From assembly GCA_021847995.1 (NCBI GenBank), contig JAJZNE010000166.1:1-59618 (forward strand): a stretch of 59,618 nucleotides of DNA, given 5' to 3'. The notes below the pieces were generated by a model. The model was not told where the DNA came from and ran no database searches. It saw only the letters and a list, made by a program, of their open reading frames with translations. Below are positions 36,092 through 45,609 of this stretch, one piece after another. A program made the translations under genes and the position numbers. The stretch's first letter is position 1. Every line of letters starts with the position of its first letter. Origin of the DNA: Pseudomonadota bacterium. GTDB taxonomy: Bacteria; Pseudomonadota; Alphaproteobacteria; Acetobacterales; Acetobacteraceae.

Positions 36092-36594
36092 GCCGCCCCC
36101 ACCTGACCGCGCTCGGCCTCACCGTGGCGGCGCTGGTGCTGGCCGCCGACCAGGCGAGCAAATGGTATGTGCGCGACGTGCTGCGCCTGCCGGAGCGCGG
36201 TTCGCTGCCGGTGCTGCCGGTGCTCAATCTGACCATGGTGTGGAACCGCGGCGTCACCTTCGGGCTGCTCGATGCCGCCGGGCCGTGGGCGACACCGCTG
36301 CTGGTGCTGGGGGCACTGGCCATCGTCGCGGCCCTCGGCCTGTGGCTGTGGCGGGCGGAACGCCGGCTGGTCGCCGTCGCGCTGGGGGCGATCGCGGGCG
36401 GCGCCGTCGGCAACGTCATCGACCGGCTGCGCTTCGGTGCCGTCGTCGATTTCATCCACGCCCATGCCTTCGGCTGGTCCTGGTACGTGTTCAACGTCGC
36501 CGACGCGGCAATCGTCTGCGGCGTCGCCGCCCTGATCCTGGACGGCATGCGTGGACACGACACGCATCTTGCCGGCGCAGGGGACCGCGCTTAA
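36088..36594 (+). CDS. lspA: Lipoprotein signal peptidase
   Basis: A 168-residue inner-membrane aspartyl protease with four membrane segments. The conserved motifs VWNRGVTFG, the first catalytic Asp in GNVIDRLRFGAVVDFI, and FNVADAAI with the second Asp are intact. It cleaves prolipoproteins after Lgt modification. The start is GTG, overlapping the ileS TGA (GTGA). The next gene encodes a lipoprotein, a likely client. Confidence 0.95.
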   Translation: MSRPHLTALGLTVAALVLAADQASKWYVRDVLRLPERGSLPVLPVLNLTMVWNRGVTFGLLDAAGPWATPLLVLGALAIVAALGLWLWRAERRLVAVALGAIAGGAVGNVIDRLRFGAVVDFIHAHAFGWSWYVFNVADAAIVCGVAALILDGMRGHDTHLAGAGDRA

Positions 36595-36603
36595 AATATC
36601 GTG

Positions 36604-37164
36604 ATGATGGGTCTCCCGCGCCTTCGTGTTGCCGTCGTCGCCGGCTGTGCGTGCGCCGCCGCCGCCTGTAGCCGTGACACGTTGCAGCGCAATTTCGGCC
36701 TGACCCGCGATTCGCCCGACGAATTCGTCGTCACCACCCGCGCCCCGCTCTCGGTGCCTCCGGACTTCACCCTGCGCCCGCCGCTGCCCGGCGCGCCGCG
36801 CCCGCAGGAACAGTCCATCACCGCGGCGGCCGAGGCGGCGCTGGTGCCGCAGGCCGCCCTGCAGCAATCCGCCAACGGCGAGGACAGTCCGGGGCAGGAG
36901 GCGCTGGTTGCCGCCGCCGGCCCGCCGGCCCCGCCCAATATCCGCAGCCTCGTCGATGCCGAGGCGGCCAAGGAAGCCTCCGACCGCTCGCTCACCGACC
37001 GGCTGATGTTCTGGAAATCCCCGCCGCCGCCCGGTGTTGTCGTCGATCCGCAGAAGGAGGCGCAGCGCCTGCGCGAGGATGCGGCGCTGGGCAAGAGCCC
37101 CGAAACCGGCGACACCCCGGTCATCGACACCAAGCCCAAGACCCTGTTCGATACGCTGTTCTAG
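36604..37164 (+). CDS. DUF3035 lipoprotein
   Basis: A 186-residue protein with a signal sequence and lipobox ending AAAACS (likely lipidated Cys22), followed by a Pro-rich periplasmic segment (SVPPDFTLRPPLPGAPRPQE) typical of the DUF3035 (beta-barrel assembly complex-associated, BamF-like) lipoproteins of alphaproteobacteria. The N-terminus has GTG at 36601 and ATGs at 36604 and 36607 in one frame. AT-rich CTTAAAATATC just upstream could be a -10-like element, giving this gene its own promoter inside the ribF-ileS-lspA run. Confidence 0.75.
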   Translation: MMGLPRLRVAVVAGCACAAAACSRDTLQRNFGLTRDSPDEFVVTTRAPLSVPPDFTLRPPLPGAPRPQEQSITAAAEAALVPQAALQQSANGEDSPGQEALVAAAGPPAPPNIRSLVDAEAAKEASDRSLTDRLMFWKSPPPPGVVVDPQKEAQRLREDAALGKSPETGDTPVIDTKPKTLFDTLF

Positions 37165-37185
37165 CCAGGCCGCGGCGCGCCGGCG

Positions 37186-38181
37186 TCAGCCGCGCAGGCC
37201 CGGCACCGGCGCCGGCCGGCGCAGCAGGCGCCGCCCTTCCGCCCATTGCCACAGCACCAGGCCGGGCAGGCCGACCAGCAATTCGCGCGCCCGCTTGACC
37301 ATGGCCAGCGCCAGCGCCGCGTCGGGCGGCAGGCCGGCCACGTCGCCGGCCAGCATCAGGCCGCCTTCCTGCACCCCGATCGCGGCGGGGACCGCAAAGC
37401 CGAGGCTGCGCGCCGTCGCGCCCAGGCTCTCCACCGCCAGCGCCGCCAGCGGCCCGGTCGGGTAGCCCATCGCCCACAGCGCCAGCCAGGTTTCCGCTGC
37501 CCCCACGGTCCAGGCGAGCAGATGCAGCGCCGCCGCCGTCAGCAGACCCGCCCGGTCGCGCTGCCGGTGCCGCAGCACCGCATGCATCCCATCCAGCGCC
37601 CCGGCGGCGCGCGCCGAGACGAGGCCGCCCATCCGCCCCGCCAGCAGCGCCACCAGTCGCAGCAGCCCGGCGCGCCACGCGACGGCAAGGGCGCCGCCCA
37701 CCCCGACCGCAAGGCCGAGCATCGCCGCAAGCCACGGTGACCATGCCGACCCTTCGCCGAACAGCGCCAGCACCAGCAGCCCGGCCAGCGTGAAGGGCAA
37801 CTGGGCCAGCGTCTCCAGCGTCACGTCGAGCAGCGTGCCGGCCGCAGCCACGCGCGTCGCGACGCCGCGCTGCGCCAGCAGCCGCACGCCCACCACCGCC
37901 CCGCCCAACTGGGCGACCGGCAGCATGGCGTTCACCGCCTCCCGGATCCAGCGGATCCGGAACCAGCTTCCCGGCCGCAACCCGCGGTCGCCGCTCGCCC
38001 GCCGCCATGCCGCGGCGCACAGCCGCAGCGCCAGCAGGTGGATGGCGACACAGCCGGGGATCGCCCAGCCGGCGCGCATCACGTCGGCGCCGATCGCGCC
38101 TGCGCCGATCCAGCCGATCAGCCCAACCGCAACGGCGCCGCCGAAACCGATCAGGAGGGCACCGGCGCGGGGAAGGCTCAT
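37186..38181 (-). CDS. HpnL-like lysylphosphatidylglycerol synthase-domain membrane protein
   Basis: A 331-residue membrane protein with about eight membrane segments, of the UPF0104/lysyl-PG synthase transmembrane fold, resembling HpnL proteins of hopanoid producers ([35 protein letters not shown]). There is no catalytic LysPG synthase soluble domain. Its role in lipid transport or hopanoid localisation is inference from the family. No other hopanoid gene is adjacent. It is convergent with the DUF3035 lipoprotein gene and divergent from cysS. Confidence 0.75.
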   Translation of the reverse strand: MSLPRAGALLIGFGGAVAVGLIGWIGAGAIGADVMRAGWAIPGCVAIHLLALRLCAAAWRRASGDRGLRPGSWFRIRWIREAVNAMLPVAQLGGAVVGVRLLAQRGVATRVAAAGTLLDVTLETLAQLPFTLAGLLVLALFGEGSAWSPWLAAMLGLAVGVGGALAVAWRAGLLRLVALLAGRMGGLVSARAAGALDGMHAVLRHRQRDRAGLLTAAALHLLAWTVGAAETWLALWAMGYPTGPLAALAVESLGATARSLGFAVPAAIGVQEGGLMLAGDVAGLPPDAALALAMVKRARELLVGLPGLVLWQWAEGRRLLRRPAPVPGLRG

Positions 38182-38349
38182 ACGCTCCCGGTAAGACCAT
38201 GCGGCACCCCGGAGTCAAGCGCCTCCTGCGGGTACGCCGCGCGATCGCCTTCCCGGCGCCATGCGGCAGGGCGGACCGGGCGCGGCTGCTTGTCAAACCG
38301 CGCCGCCCGCCCGACAACAGCCCCCCTCCGACCGATGCGGACCGCGCGC

Positions 38350-39690
38350 ATGACCGAGCTTGTCCTCCACAACAGCCTGACGCGGCGGCGCGAAGCCTTC
38401 GTGCCGCTCGATCCGGCCCATGTCCGCCTCTATGTCTGCGGGCCGACCGTCTATGATCTCGCGCATCTGGGCAATGCGCGGCCGGTGGTGGTGTTCGACG
38501 TGCTGGTGCGGCTCCTGCGCCGGCTCTATCCGCGCGTCACCTATGTCCGCAACATCACCGACGTGGACGACAAGATCAACGCCCGTGCCGCCGAAACCGG
38601 GGAGCCGATCGCGGCCATCACGGCGCGCACCACCGCCGATTTCCACGCCGACATGGCGGCACTCGGCGCCCTGCCGCCCGATGAGGAGCCGCGGGCGACC
38701 GGCCATGTGGCCGAGATGATCGCGCTGATCGAACGCCTGATCGAAGGCGGCCATGCCTATGTCGCGCAGGGGCATGTGCTGTTCGCGGTCGCGAGCTTCG
38801 CCGAATACGGCCGCCTGTCCGGCCGCTCGCCGGCCGAGCTGATCGCCGGGGCGCGGGTCGATGTCGCGCCATACAAGCGCGATGCCGGCGACTTCGTGCT
38901 GTGGAAGCCCTCGCCCCCCGATCTGCCCGGCTGGGACAGCCCGTGGGGGCGCGGACGGCCGGGCTGGCATATCGAATGCAGTGCCATGTCGTGGCGCTAT
39001 CTCGGCCCCGATTTCGACATCCACGGCGGCGGCCAGGATCTGCTGTTCCCGCATCACGAGAACGAACGCGCCCAATCCTGCTGCGCCTTCCCCGGCAGCG
39101 GCTTCGCGCGCGTCTGGCTGCACAACGGCATGCTGCTGATCGGCGGCGAGAAGATGTCGAAGTCGCTCGGCAACTTCCTCACCGTGCGCGACCTGCTCGC
39201 CCGTGCTCCGGGGGAGGCGGTGCGGCTCGCGCTGCTGCGCAGCCATTATCGCGCCACGCTGGATTTTTCCGATGCGCTGCTGGCCGAGGCGCGCCGCGAT
39301 CTGGACCGCTGGTACCGCGCGCTGGCACAGGCGCCGGCAGCGCCCGCCCCGCCGCCGGACGCGGTGACGGCGGCGCTGTGCGACGACCTGAACACGCCGC
39401 TTGCGATCGCCGAGCTGCATCGGCTGGCCGATGCCGCGCTCGCCGGCGACGCAGCGGCGGCGGCGTCGCTGCGCGGGGCGGGCGCGTTGCTTGGTGTGCT
39501 CGGGGCCGATCCGGCGGCGTGGTTTCACGGCGGCGCCGACGCGGCGGCGATCGAGGCGGCGATCGCGGCGCGGCTGGCGGCCCGCAAGGCGCGCGACTTC
39601 GCCCGCGCCGACGCGATCCGCGCCGAGCTTGCAGCCCTGGGCGTCGTGCTGGAGGACGGCAGGGGCACCACCACCTGGCGCCGCGCCTGA
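38350..39690 (+). CDS. cysS: Cysteinyl-tRNA synthetase
   Basis: A 446-residue class I synthetase. The first zinc ligand and HIGH-equivalent lie in [17 protein letters not shown]; further zinc ligands are in WHIECSAMS and [16 protein letters not shown] is present as [10 protein letters not shown]. The length fits. The start at 38350 (MTELVLHN) matches the family; an in-frame ATG at 38335 is also possible. trmJ follows after four bases. Confidence 0.97.
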   Translation: MTELVLHNSLTRRREAFVPLDPAHVRLYVCGPTVYDLAHLGNARPVVVFDVLVRLLRRLYPRVTYVRNITDVDDKINARAAETGEPIAAITARTTADFHADMAALGALPPDEEPRATGHVAEMIALIERLIEGGHAYVAQGHVLFAVASFAEYGRLSGRSPAELIAGARVDVAPYKRDAGDFVLWKPSPPDLPGWDSPWGRGRPGWHIECSAMSWRYLGPDFDIHGGGQDLLFPHHENERAQSCCAFPGSGFARVWLHNGMLLIGGEKMSKSLGNFLTVRDLLARAPGEAVRLALLRSHYRATLDFSDALLAEARRDLDRWYRALAQAPAAPAPPPDAVTAALCDDLNTPLAIAELHRLADAALAGDAAAAASLRGAGALLGVLGADPAAWFHGGADAAAIEAAIAARLAARKARDFARADAIRAELAALGVVLEDGRGTTTWRRA

Positions 39691-39694
39691 TGCC

Positions 39695-40483
39695 ATGACC
39701 GGCCGCGACGGCGGGGCCGCGCTCGCGCCTGTGGGCAACAGCCCGGTGGTGATCCTGGTGCGCCCGCAACTGGCCGAGAACATCGGCACCGCCGCGCGCG
39801 CGATGGCGAATGGCGGGCTGTTCCATCTGCGCCTCGTCGCCCCGCGCGACGGCTGGCCGGCGGAGAAAGCCTATCGCGCCAGTTCCGGCGCGCACGCGAT
39901 CCTCGATCACGCTACCGTCCATGCCAGCGTCGCCGAGGCGGTCGCCGATCTGCACCGCGTCTTCGCCACCTGCCCGCGTCCCCGCCACATCGTCATCCCG
40001 GTGCTGACGGCGCGCGGTGCCGCCGCCGAACTGCGCGAAATCTGCGCCCGCGACCTGCGCGCCGGCGTGCTGTTCGGGCCGGAGCGTGCCGGCCTCGACA
40101 ACGACGACATGGCGGCGGCCGACACGCTGGTGCGCTTCCCGCTCAACCCCGCCTTCCTCAGCCTCAATCTGGCGCAGGCGGTGCTGGTGGTCGCCTATGA
40201 ATGGTGGCTGGCGGCGGATGCGACGGCGCCGCGCCGGCTGATGACCAACGAGACGCATGTTGCGACCAAGGCGGAACTGGAGAATTTCCTCGGCCACCTG
40301 ATCGCCGAACTCGACGCGAGCGGTTTCCTGCGCAATGCCCCGAAGCGGCCGGGCATGGTACGCAACATCCGCCATCTGTTCGAGCGCGGCGAGGTGACGG
40401 AGCAGGAATTGCGCACGCTGCACGGCATCGTCACCGAACTCGCGCGCGGCCGGCGCAGCCGCGGGCGCGACGAGGGCGGCTGA
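39695..40483 (+). CDS. trmJ: tRNA (cytidine/uridine-2'-O-)-methyltransferase, TrmJ-like
   Basis: A 262-residue SPOUT-fold RNA methyltransferase. The N-terminal motif ILVRPQLAENIGTAARAMAN, the SAM-binding knot with VLFGPERAGLDNDD and PLNPAFLSLNLAQAVLVVAYE are present, followed by an extended helical C-terminus as in TrmJ (2'-O-methylation of tRNA position 32). Other SpoU-type annotations are possible. It is tandem with cysS and probably co-transcribed. Confidence 0.85.
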   Translation: MTGRDGGAALAPVGNSPVVILVRPQLAENIGTAARAMANGGLFHLRLVAPRDGWPAEKAYRASSGAHAILDHATVHASVAEAVADLHRVFATCPRPRHIVIPVLTARGAAAELREICARDLRAGVLFGPERAGLDNDDMAAADTLVRFPLNPAFLSLNLAQAVLVVAYEWWLAADATAPRRLMTNETHVATKAELENFLGHLIAELDASGFLRNAPKRPGMVRNIRHLFERGEVTEQELRTLHGIVTELARGRRSRGRDEGG

Positions 40484-40519
40484 TCCGCGCCCGCCGCCGC
40501 CGCGCCGCGCCCGCCGCTG

Positions 40520-41620
40520 CTACTTGCCCCAGATCTGCCGATAGATCTTCTCGTAGCCGTTCTGCGGGTCGTAGATGTCCTTCGGCCCGCCGTCCTTGTC
40601 GATATTGGCCTTGATGAACAGATGCGGCGGCGCGACGAAGCCGCTCGGCGGGCTGCCGGCAAAGGCGCGGTTCAGCTCGTCCACCTCCTGCCAGCCATGC
40701 AGGCGCAGCGGCTCCGCCACCGTCGCGATCTGGTATTCGCCGCTGCGGATGCGCTGGAACGCCGGGCCGGAACCGTCACCGGCCGAGATCGCATGCGGCA
40801 CGCCGTCGCCGGCAATGCCCGCCGCCTGCAATGCCGGCGACATGAAGTCGAACGTCAGATCGTTGATCGACAGCGCATAGGTCCATTTCGCGCCATAGCG
40901 TTGCAGCAGCGACGTGGTGAGCTGCGGCATGCGGTTGGCGGCATCGGCGAGCGGCGTGTCCTGCACCGACAGCAGCGTGCAGGTGCCACAGGCCTTGATG
41001 ATGTTGGCCATCGCGGTCGATTTGGCGATCGCGATGGCATAGGCGCTGTCGGTGAACACGATCGCGCCGGCACGCCCGTTCGAGTCGGCGACGGCGTAGC
41101 TCGCCGCCGCCTTCGCCACTTCCAGCGGATCGGTGGTGATGTTGGTGAACAGCCCGTATTTCGGCATCGGGCCGGGCGTCGGCCCGGAATGCCAGCCGAC
41201 CACCTTGATGCCGGCCTTCAGCGCCGGCTCGATCGCGCTCGCCTGCTCGGCGGCGTCGATCGCATCGAGCACGAGGCCGTCGGCATGCAGCGCGATCGCC
41301 TGCGCGATGCCCTCGGCCCGCGCGTTCACCGATCCCTGACCGTCGATGCCGCGCGTCTCCCACCCCATGATCTTCGCCGCCTCGTCGATCCCTTCCGCGA
41401 CCCCGCGCGCGCCGCCATTGCGCTGATCGGCGGAGACCCAGACGATCAGCTTGTGCCCCGCCGCCTTCGGCCCGCTGGTCGGGCCGGTCCAGGTGGTGAC
41501 CGGCGCCGTCACCTGCTTCACGTACGCCTTCGCGTCCTGCACCGCATCGGCGCGCGCCGCCCCGGCCAGCGCCAGCGCCGCTGCCCCACCCAGCAGGGCG
41601 CTCCGCATCATTCCATGCAT
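40520..41620 (-). CDS. Sugar-type ABC transporter substrate-binding protein
   Basis: A 366-residue periplasmic binding protein of the peripla_BP_4 (ribose/xylose-type) fold. A signal peptide (MRSALLGGAAALALAGAARA) precedes the mature protein; core segments are HKLIVWVSADQRNGGARGVA, DGLVLDAIDAAEQASAIEPA and KAGIKVVGWHSGPTPG. Several ATGs cluster at the start (41620, 41611, 41608); 41611 has best spacing to GAGG. It is the last gene of the SMP-30/CUT2 operon. The substrate, probably a sugar or sugar acid, is unknown. Confidence 0.82.
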   Translation of the reverse strand: MHGMMRSALLGGAAALALAGAARADAVQDAKAYVKQVTAPVTTWTGPTSGPKAAGHKLIVWVSADQRNGGARGVAEGIDEAAKIMGWETRGIDGQGSVNARAEGIAQAIALHADGLVLDAIDAAEQASAIEPALKAGIKVVGWHSGPTPGPMPKYGLFTNITTDPLEVAKAAASYAVADSNGRAGAIVFTDSAYAIAIAKSTAMANIIKACGTCTLLSVQDTPLADAANRMPQLTTSLLQRYGAKWTYALSINDLTFDFMSPALQAAGIAGDGVPHAISAGDGSGPAFQRIRSGEYQIATVAEPLRLHGWQEVDELNRAFAGSPPSGFVAPPHLFIKANIDKDGGPKDIYDPQNGYEKIYRQIWGK

Positions 41621-41643
41621 CCTCGTTTTTCCCCCGTTTCGGT

Positions 41644-42684
41644 TCACGCACTCGAATCACTGACGCGCCGCACCGCCGACCGGCGGCGCTGCGCATAGCC
41701 GGCCAGCCCGATCGCGACGATCAGGGTTGCACCGTTGAACAGCGGCTCGACGAAAAAGGCCGCCCCGAACTGCTGAATGCCGGAGATGCCGACGGCCAGA
41801 ATAAGCACGCCGACCAGCGTCCCCCAGACATTGACACGCCCCGGCCTGATCGTGGTCGAGCCGAGGAAGGCGCCGACCAGCGCCGGCAGCAGATATTCCA
41901 GCCCGACGCTCGCCTGCCCGATGCGCAGGCGCGCCGCCAGCACGACGCCCGCGAATGCGGTCAGCAGGCCGGAGGCGACGAACACGCCGATGACATAGAA
42001 GCGCACCGGAATGCCGTTCAGTGCTGCCGCCTTCGGATTGGCGCCGATGGCATAGAGATGCCGCCCGAGCGGCAGCCGTTCCGTCACCAGCCACAGCGCC
42101 AGGGCCAGCATGATGACATAGAAAAAGCCGATCGGCAGCCCGGCGATCCAGGTCGCGTTGATGGCGATGAAGCCGTGCGCCAGCTTCCCCATGATCTGCC
42201 GCCCGCCGGTATGCCACATGGCGATGGCATAGAGGATGGTGCCGGTGCCGAGGGTGGCGATGAAGCTGTCGATCTGCGCCACTTCCACCAGCAGCCCGTT
42301 GGCCAGCCCCACCGCGGCACCGGCGGCAAGCGTCAGCGCGACCGCTGCCGGCCACGGCAGGCCATAGGTGACCTGAAGCGTGATGGCGAGCAGATGCCAC
42401 AGCACGATGCCGTAGCCGACGGTGAGGTCGATCCGCCCGGCGATCATCGGCAGCATCGCCGACAGCGACAGCAGCGCGATCACCGCTTTGTCGGAGAGGA
42501 TCGAGCGGGCATTCAGCGCCGTCGGGAATGTGTCGGGCAGCAGCAACGAAAACAGCAGGATCAGCAGCAGCGTCAGGATCGGCAGGCCATAGACCGGCAG
42601 CAGCCGGCGCAGCCGTTCGCCCGCGCTCATCCGCGCAAGTTCGCTGCCGGTGGGTTCAAGCGCGTTGGACTGGATCGATTGCAT
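41644..42684 (-). CDS. CUT2-family sugar ABC transporter permease
   Basis: A 346-residue permease of the RbsC/XylH family (about 9-10 membrane segments), with the motifs ALLSLSAMLPMIAGRIDLTVG, QIDSFIATLGTGTILYAIAM, GRHLYAIGANPKAAALNGIP and GVVLAARLRIGQASVGLEYL. CUT2 systems use a single permease gene that dimerises. It lies three bases after the ATPase gene and 23 bases before the binding protein. Confidence 0.88.
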   Translation of the reverse strand: MQSIQSNALEPTGSELARMSAGERLRRLLPVYGLPILTLLLILLFSLLLPDTFPTALNARSILSDKAVIALLSLSAMLPMIAGRIDLTVGYGIVLWHLLAITLQVTYGLPWPAAVALTLAAGAAVGLANGLLVEVAQIDSFIATLGTGTILYAIAMWHTGGRQIMGKLAHGFIAINATWIAGLPIGFFYVIMLALALWLVTERLPLGRHLYAIGANPKAAALNGIPVRFYVIGVFVASGLLTAFAGVVLAARLRIGQASVGLEYLLPALVGAFLGSTTIRPGRVNVWGTLVGVLILAVGISGIQQFGAAFFVEPLFNGATLIVAIGLAGYAQRRRSAVRRVSDSSA

Positions 42685-42687
42685 GGC

Positions 42688-44229
42688 TCACCCGTGCGCC
42701 GCTGCGGTGGCAGGGCTGATGCTGGCGGAGGCCGCGGCCAGCAGCGCGTTCACCGACAGCGCGTCGGCGCCGAGCTCGGCGACCACGCGCCCGCGGTCGA
42801 ACACCAGCGCGCGGTGGCAGACATTGGCGATCTCCTCGAAATCGGTGGAGACGATCAGGATCGCCGCGCCCGCCTCCAACGCGACGTTGAACAGCCGGTA
42901 GATCTCGGCCTTGGCGCCGACATCGACGCCGGCCGTCGGATCCTCGAAGACATAGAGCCGGCCTTGCAGATGCAGCCAGCGGCCGACCACCACCTTCTGC
43001 TGGTTGCCGCCCGACAGCGCCTCCACCGGCATCGCCGGGTCGTTCGGCCGCAGGCCGACGCGCGCCCCGAGCGCGCGCGCCGCCGCCGTCTCGCGCGCCG
43101 GCGACAGATAGGCGAAGCGCGAGCGGCCGGCGGCGGTCGGGTTGATGTACATGTTCTCGCGCACCGACAGCGTCGGCACGATCGAGCCGGCCGTCCGGTC
43201 GCCCCACACCAGGTTGACGCCGGCAGCCATCGCCTGCTGCGCGGAGCGGGGCGCGATCGGCGCGCCGTCCAGCAGGATGCGCCCGGCGGTGGGCGCGGCG
43301 AGGCCGAACAGCGTGCGCCCGACCAGTTCCTGCCCGGCGCCGCGCAACCCGACCAGCCCGACCACCTCGCCCGCCTGCACGGTGGCGTCGATCGGGCCGA
43401 CCCAGTCGATCGCCAGCCCCTCCAGCGTCAGGCGCGGCGCGCCCAGGGTTCCGGCGGCGCGGCGGAACACCTGGGAGGGTTCGCGCCCGACGATCAGGCG
43501 GATCGCCTCCTCCGGCGTCGCCTCGGCAACCCTGCGGTCGCCGACGACGCGGCCGTCGCGCAGCACCACCATGCGGTCGGCGATCTCGAACACCTCATCC
43601 AGCCGGTGGGAGACGTAGATCATCGCGACCCCCCGCGCGCGCAGCCGGCGCAGGCCGGCGAACAGCCGCTTCACCCCGTCGGCCGGCAGGCTCGCGGTCG
43701 GTTCGTCGAGCACCAGCAGCTCGGCCTCGGCGGCGAGTGCGCGGCTGATCGCGACCAGCGACTTCTCGGTGCGGCTCAACGACTGGATGCGCGCGTCCGG
43801 GTCGATATCGGCGCCCAGCGCCTCCAGCGCGCGGGCGGCGCGGGCGCGGGCGGCACGCCAATCGACGATGCCGAGTCGGCGCGGATAGCCGAGGGCGAGG
43901 CAGGTATTCTCCGCCACCGTCATCCATTCGATCAGGCCGAGATCCTGGTGGATGAAGGCGATCGGCAGGCGGCGGAGCGCGGCGGTGGCATCGGCACCGG
44001 CATAGAAGACCTGTCCCGCATCCAGCGCATGCACGCCGGCCAGCGCCTTGATCAGGGTCGATTTGCCGGCCCCGTTCTCCCCCAGCAGGGCGACGATCTC
44101 GCCCCGCCCGACCTGCAGGCTGACGCCGTCGAGCGCGCGGGTGCCGCCGAACTGCTTGGTGGCGCCGCGCACGGCGAGCAGTGGGGGCGCGTCGGCGCCG
44201 GACGGACGGGGAGGGGCGGTTGCGGCCAC
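42688..44229 (-). CDS. CUT2-family sugar ABC transporter ATP-binding protein (two ABC domains)
   Basis: A 513-residue tandem ATPase like RbsA/XylG. The first domain has Walker A LLGENGAGKST and Walker B LLVLDEPTASLP, with a degenerate signature (SLSRTEKSLVAIS). The second domain has a poor Walker A (GLRGAGQELVGRT) but a proper LSGGNQQKVVVGRW signature, so the two sites are likely complementary, as known for this family. The start is GTG at 44229, with GGGAG nine bases upstream. A strong 11-bp hairpin lies in the leader, between it and the SMP-30 gene. Confidence 0.88.
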   Translation of the reverse strand: MAATAPPRPSGADAPPLLAVRGATKQFGGTRALDGVSLQVGRGEIVALLGENGAGKSTLIKALAGVHALDAGQVFYAGADATAALRRLPIAFIHQDLGLIEWMTVAENTCLALGYPRRLGIVDWRAARARAARALEALGADIDPDARIQSLSRTEKSLVAISRALAAEAELLVLDEPTASLPADGVKRLFAGLRRLRARGVAMIYVSHRLDEVFEIADRMVVLRDGRVVGDRRVAEATPEEAIRLIVGREPSQVFRRAAGTLGAPRLTLEGLAIDWVGPIDATVQAGEVVGLVGLRGAGQELVGRTLFGLAAPTAGRILLDGAPIAPRSAQQAMAAGVNLVWGDRTAGSIVPTLSVRENMYINPTAAGRSRFAYLSPARETAAARALGARVGLRPNDPAMPVEALSGGNQQKVVVGRWLHLQGRLYVFEDPTAGVDVGAKAEIYRLFNVALEAGAAILIVSTDFEEIANVCHRALVFDRGRVVAELGADALSVNALLAAASASISPATAAAHG

Positions 44230-44244
44230 GCGGACGATGCTCCC

Positions 44245-44273
44245 GCCGCGCCGGCTTCTGCGGCCGGCGCGGC
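44245..44273 (-). terminator. Perfect 11-bp hairpin between SMP-30 gene and sugar ABC ATPase
   Basis: GCCGCGCCGGC and GCCGGCGCGGC form an exact 11-bp stem with a 7-base loop. It sits 16 bases upstream of the ATPase GTG start and after the SMP-30 stop. It may partially terminate or protect the upstream message; it could also mask the ATPase ribosome site nearby. No U-tract is present. Confidence 0.5.
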
Positions 44274-44322
44274 CTGTGCGACAGGGAAGCCGACTTGCGG
44301 CGGCGACGCAACCGCTATCGGC

Positions 44323-45240
44323 TCAGCAGTATTTCGGCCCCTGCGTGTTGAGGAAAAGGGAATAAAGCGAGGTCTGGCCGCAGATGAACAGACGGTTGCG
44401 CTTGACGCCGCCAAAGGTGACATTGCCGACGATTTCCGGCACCGGGATGTGGCCCAGCAGCGTGCCGTCGGGGTGGTAGCACTCGACCCCCGCGCCAGTG
44501 GACGTCCAGATATGTCCTGCTGTATCGACCCGGAACCCGTCGAACAGCCCGTGCCCGCAGGTGGCGAGAACGCGGCCCTCGCTCACGCTGCGCCCGTCGG
44601 CGCCGACGCGGAAGGCGCGGATGACGGATTTGAACGACGGGTCGTGCGTGGTGCCCGAATCGGCGACATAGAGCAGCGTCTCGTCGGGTGAGAAGGCGAG
44701 GCCGTTCGGCTTGTTCATGTCGGTGATCACCGCCACCGGCTCGCCGCCGGCGGGGTCGATGCGATAGACGTAGCAGCCGTCCTGCTCCTGTGGCAGCCGG
44801 TCGCCCTCGTATTCGCTGTCGATGCCGTAGCTCGGGTCGGTGAACCAGATCGACCCGTCCGATTTCACCACCACGTCGTTGGGGGAGTTGAGCCGCCTGC
44901 CGCGATGGTGGGAGGCGAGGACGGTGCGGCTGCCGTCGAACTCGGTGCGGCTGACCGCCCGGCCGCGATGCTCGCAGGACAGCAGCCGTCCCTGGCGATC
45001 GACGGTGTGCCCGTTCTCGTTGAAGCACGGGGTGCGGAACACCGAGACCGAATTGTCGCATTCGTCGAAACGCAGCAGCCGGTCGTTCGGGATGTCGGAG
45101 AAGATCAGGTAGCGCCCGGCGGCGAAATACGCCGGCCCCTCGGTCCAGCGCGCCCCGGTCCACAGTTTTTCGAGCCTGGTATGGGGAAAGATCAGTGCAT
45201 TGAAGCGCGGATCGAGCAGGACATGCGGGTTCTCGCTCAT
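44323..45240 (-). CDS. SMP-30/gluconolactonase family protein
   Basis: A 305-residue beta-propeller lactonase. Family metal and core motifs are WTEGPAYFAAGRYLIFSDIP, the NSPNDVVVKSDGSIWFTDPS segment (Asn and Asp metal ligands), NKPNGLAFSPDETLLYVADS and GLFDGFRVDTAGHIWTSTG. Such enzymes open sugar lactones, so the adjacent CUT2 importer may carry an aldose or aldonate. It has a GGAGG site before the ATG at 45240 and is the first gene of the operon. No signal peptide. Confidence 0.85.
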   Translation of the reverse strand: MSENPHVLLDPRFNALIFPHTRLEKLWTGARWTEGPAYFAAGRYLIFSDIPNDRLLRFDECDNSVSVFRTPCFNENGHTVDRQGRLLSCEHRGRAVSRTEFDGSRTVLASHHRGRRLNSPNDVVVKSDGSIWFTDPSYGIDSEYEGDRLPQEQDGCYVYRIDPAGGEPVAVITDMNKPNGLAFSPDETLLYVADSGTTHDPSFKSVIRAFRVGADGRSVSEGRVLATCGHGLFDGFRVDTAGHIWTSTGAGVECYHPDGTLLGHIPVPEIVGNVTFGGVKRNRLFICGQTSLYSLFLNTQGPKYC

Positions 45241-45609
45241 GGCCGGTTTTCCTCCCTTCGGACGGGCAGCGAGTATACAGGATCGCCGCCCGGCTGCCAT
45301 GCCCGGCGCGCCCAGGCGGCACGATGCCACCGCGTGGGGGGGCGACTCCGAGGTCGCACCAATGGCGGGAGAGGAATCGGGATGACCTGGTATGCGCGCC
45401 GGGTTGGCGGGCGGCGGCGCGCGAAACAGGGGTCGATACCGGCCGATGATAACCCACCCCTCATGGGTCATTATCCCTGACAGCTGACATTAGTCTCATT
45501 GTGTCATAAGCCGCTTGACCGATTCGGCGTGGGTCAGTCGGGAGTGGATATTTTCAGCTCATGCCTTTCCTCATATAGGCTGCATGATATTTGGAATTGT
45601 AGTTTGAAT
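45241..45609. other. Non-coding, lower-GC region between SMP-30 gene and transposase remnant
   Basis: About 370 bases with no recognisable gene. It drops noticeably in GC relative to the rest (for example near 45478-45620). It holds an imperfect inverted repeat at 45448-45475 (GATAA..CCCA on one side, TGGGT..TTATC on the other). The left part should contain the promoter of the SMP-30/sugar operon; the right part is probably insertion-sequence debris or its junction. Confidence 0.45.

Noticed and set aside
42058-44691. An 877-codon plus-strand frame opposite the sugar ABC genes
   Set aside because: It is the complement of well-supported permease and ATPase genes and shows no domain.
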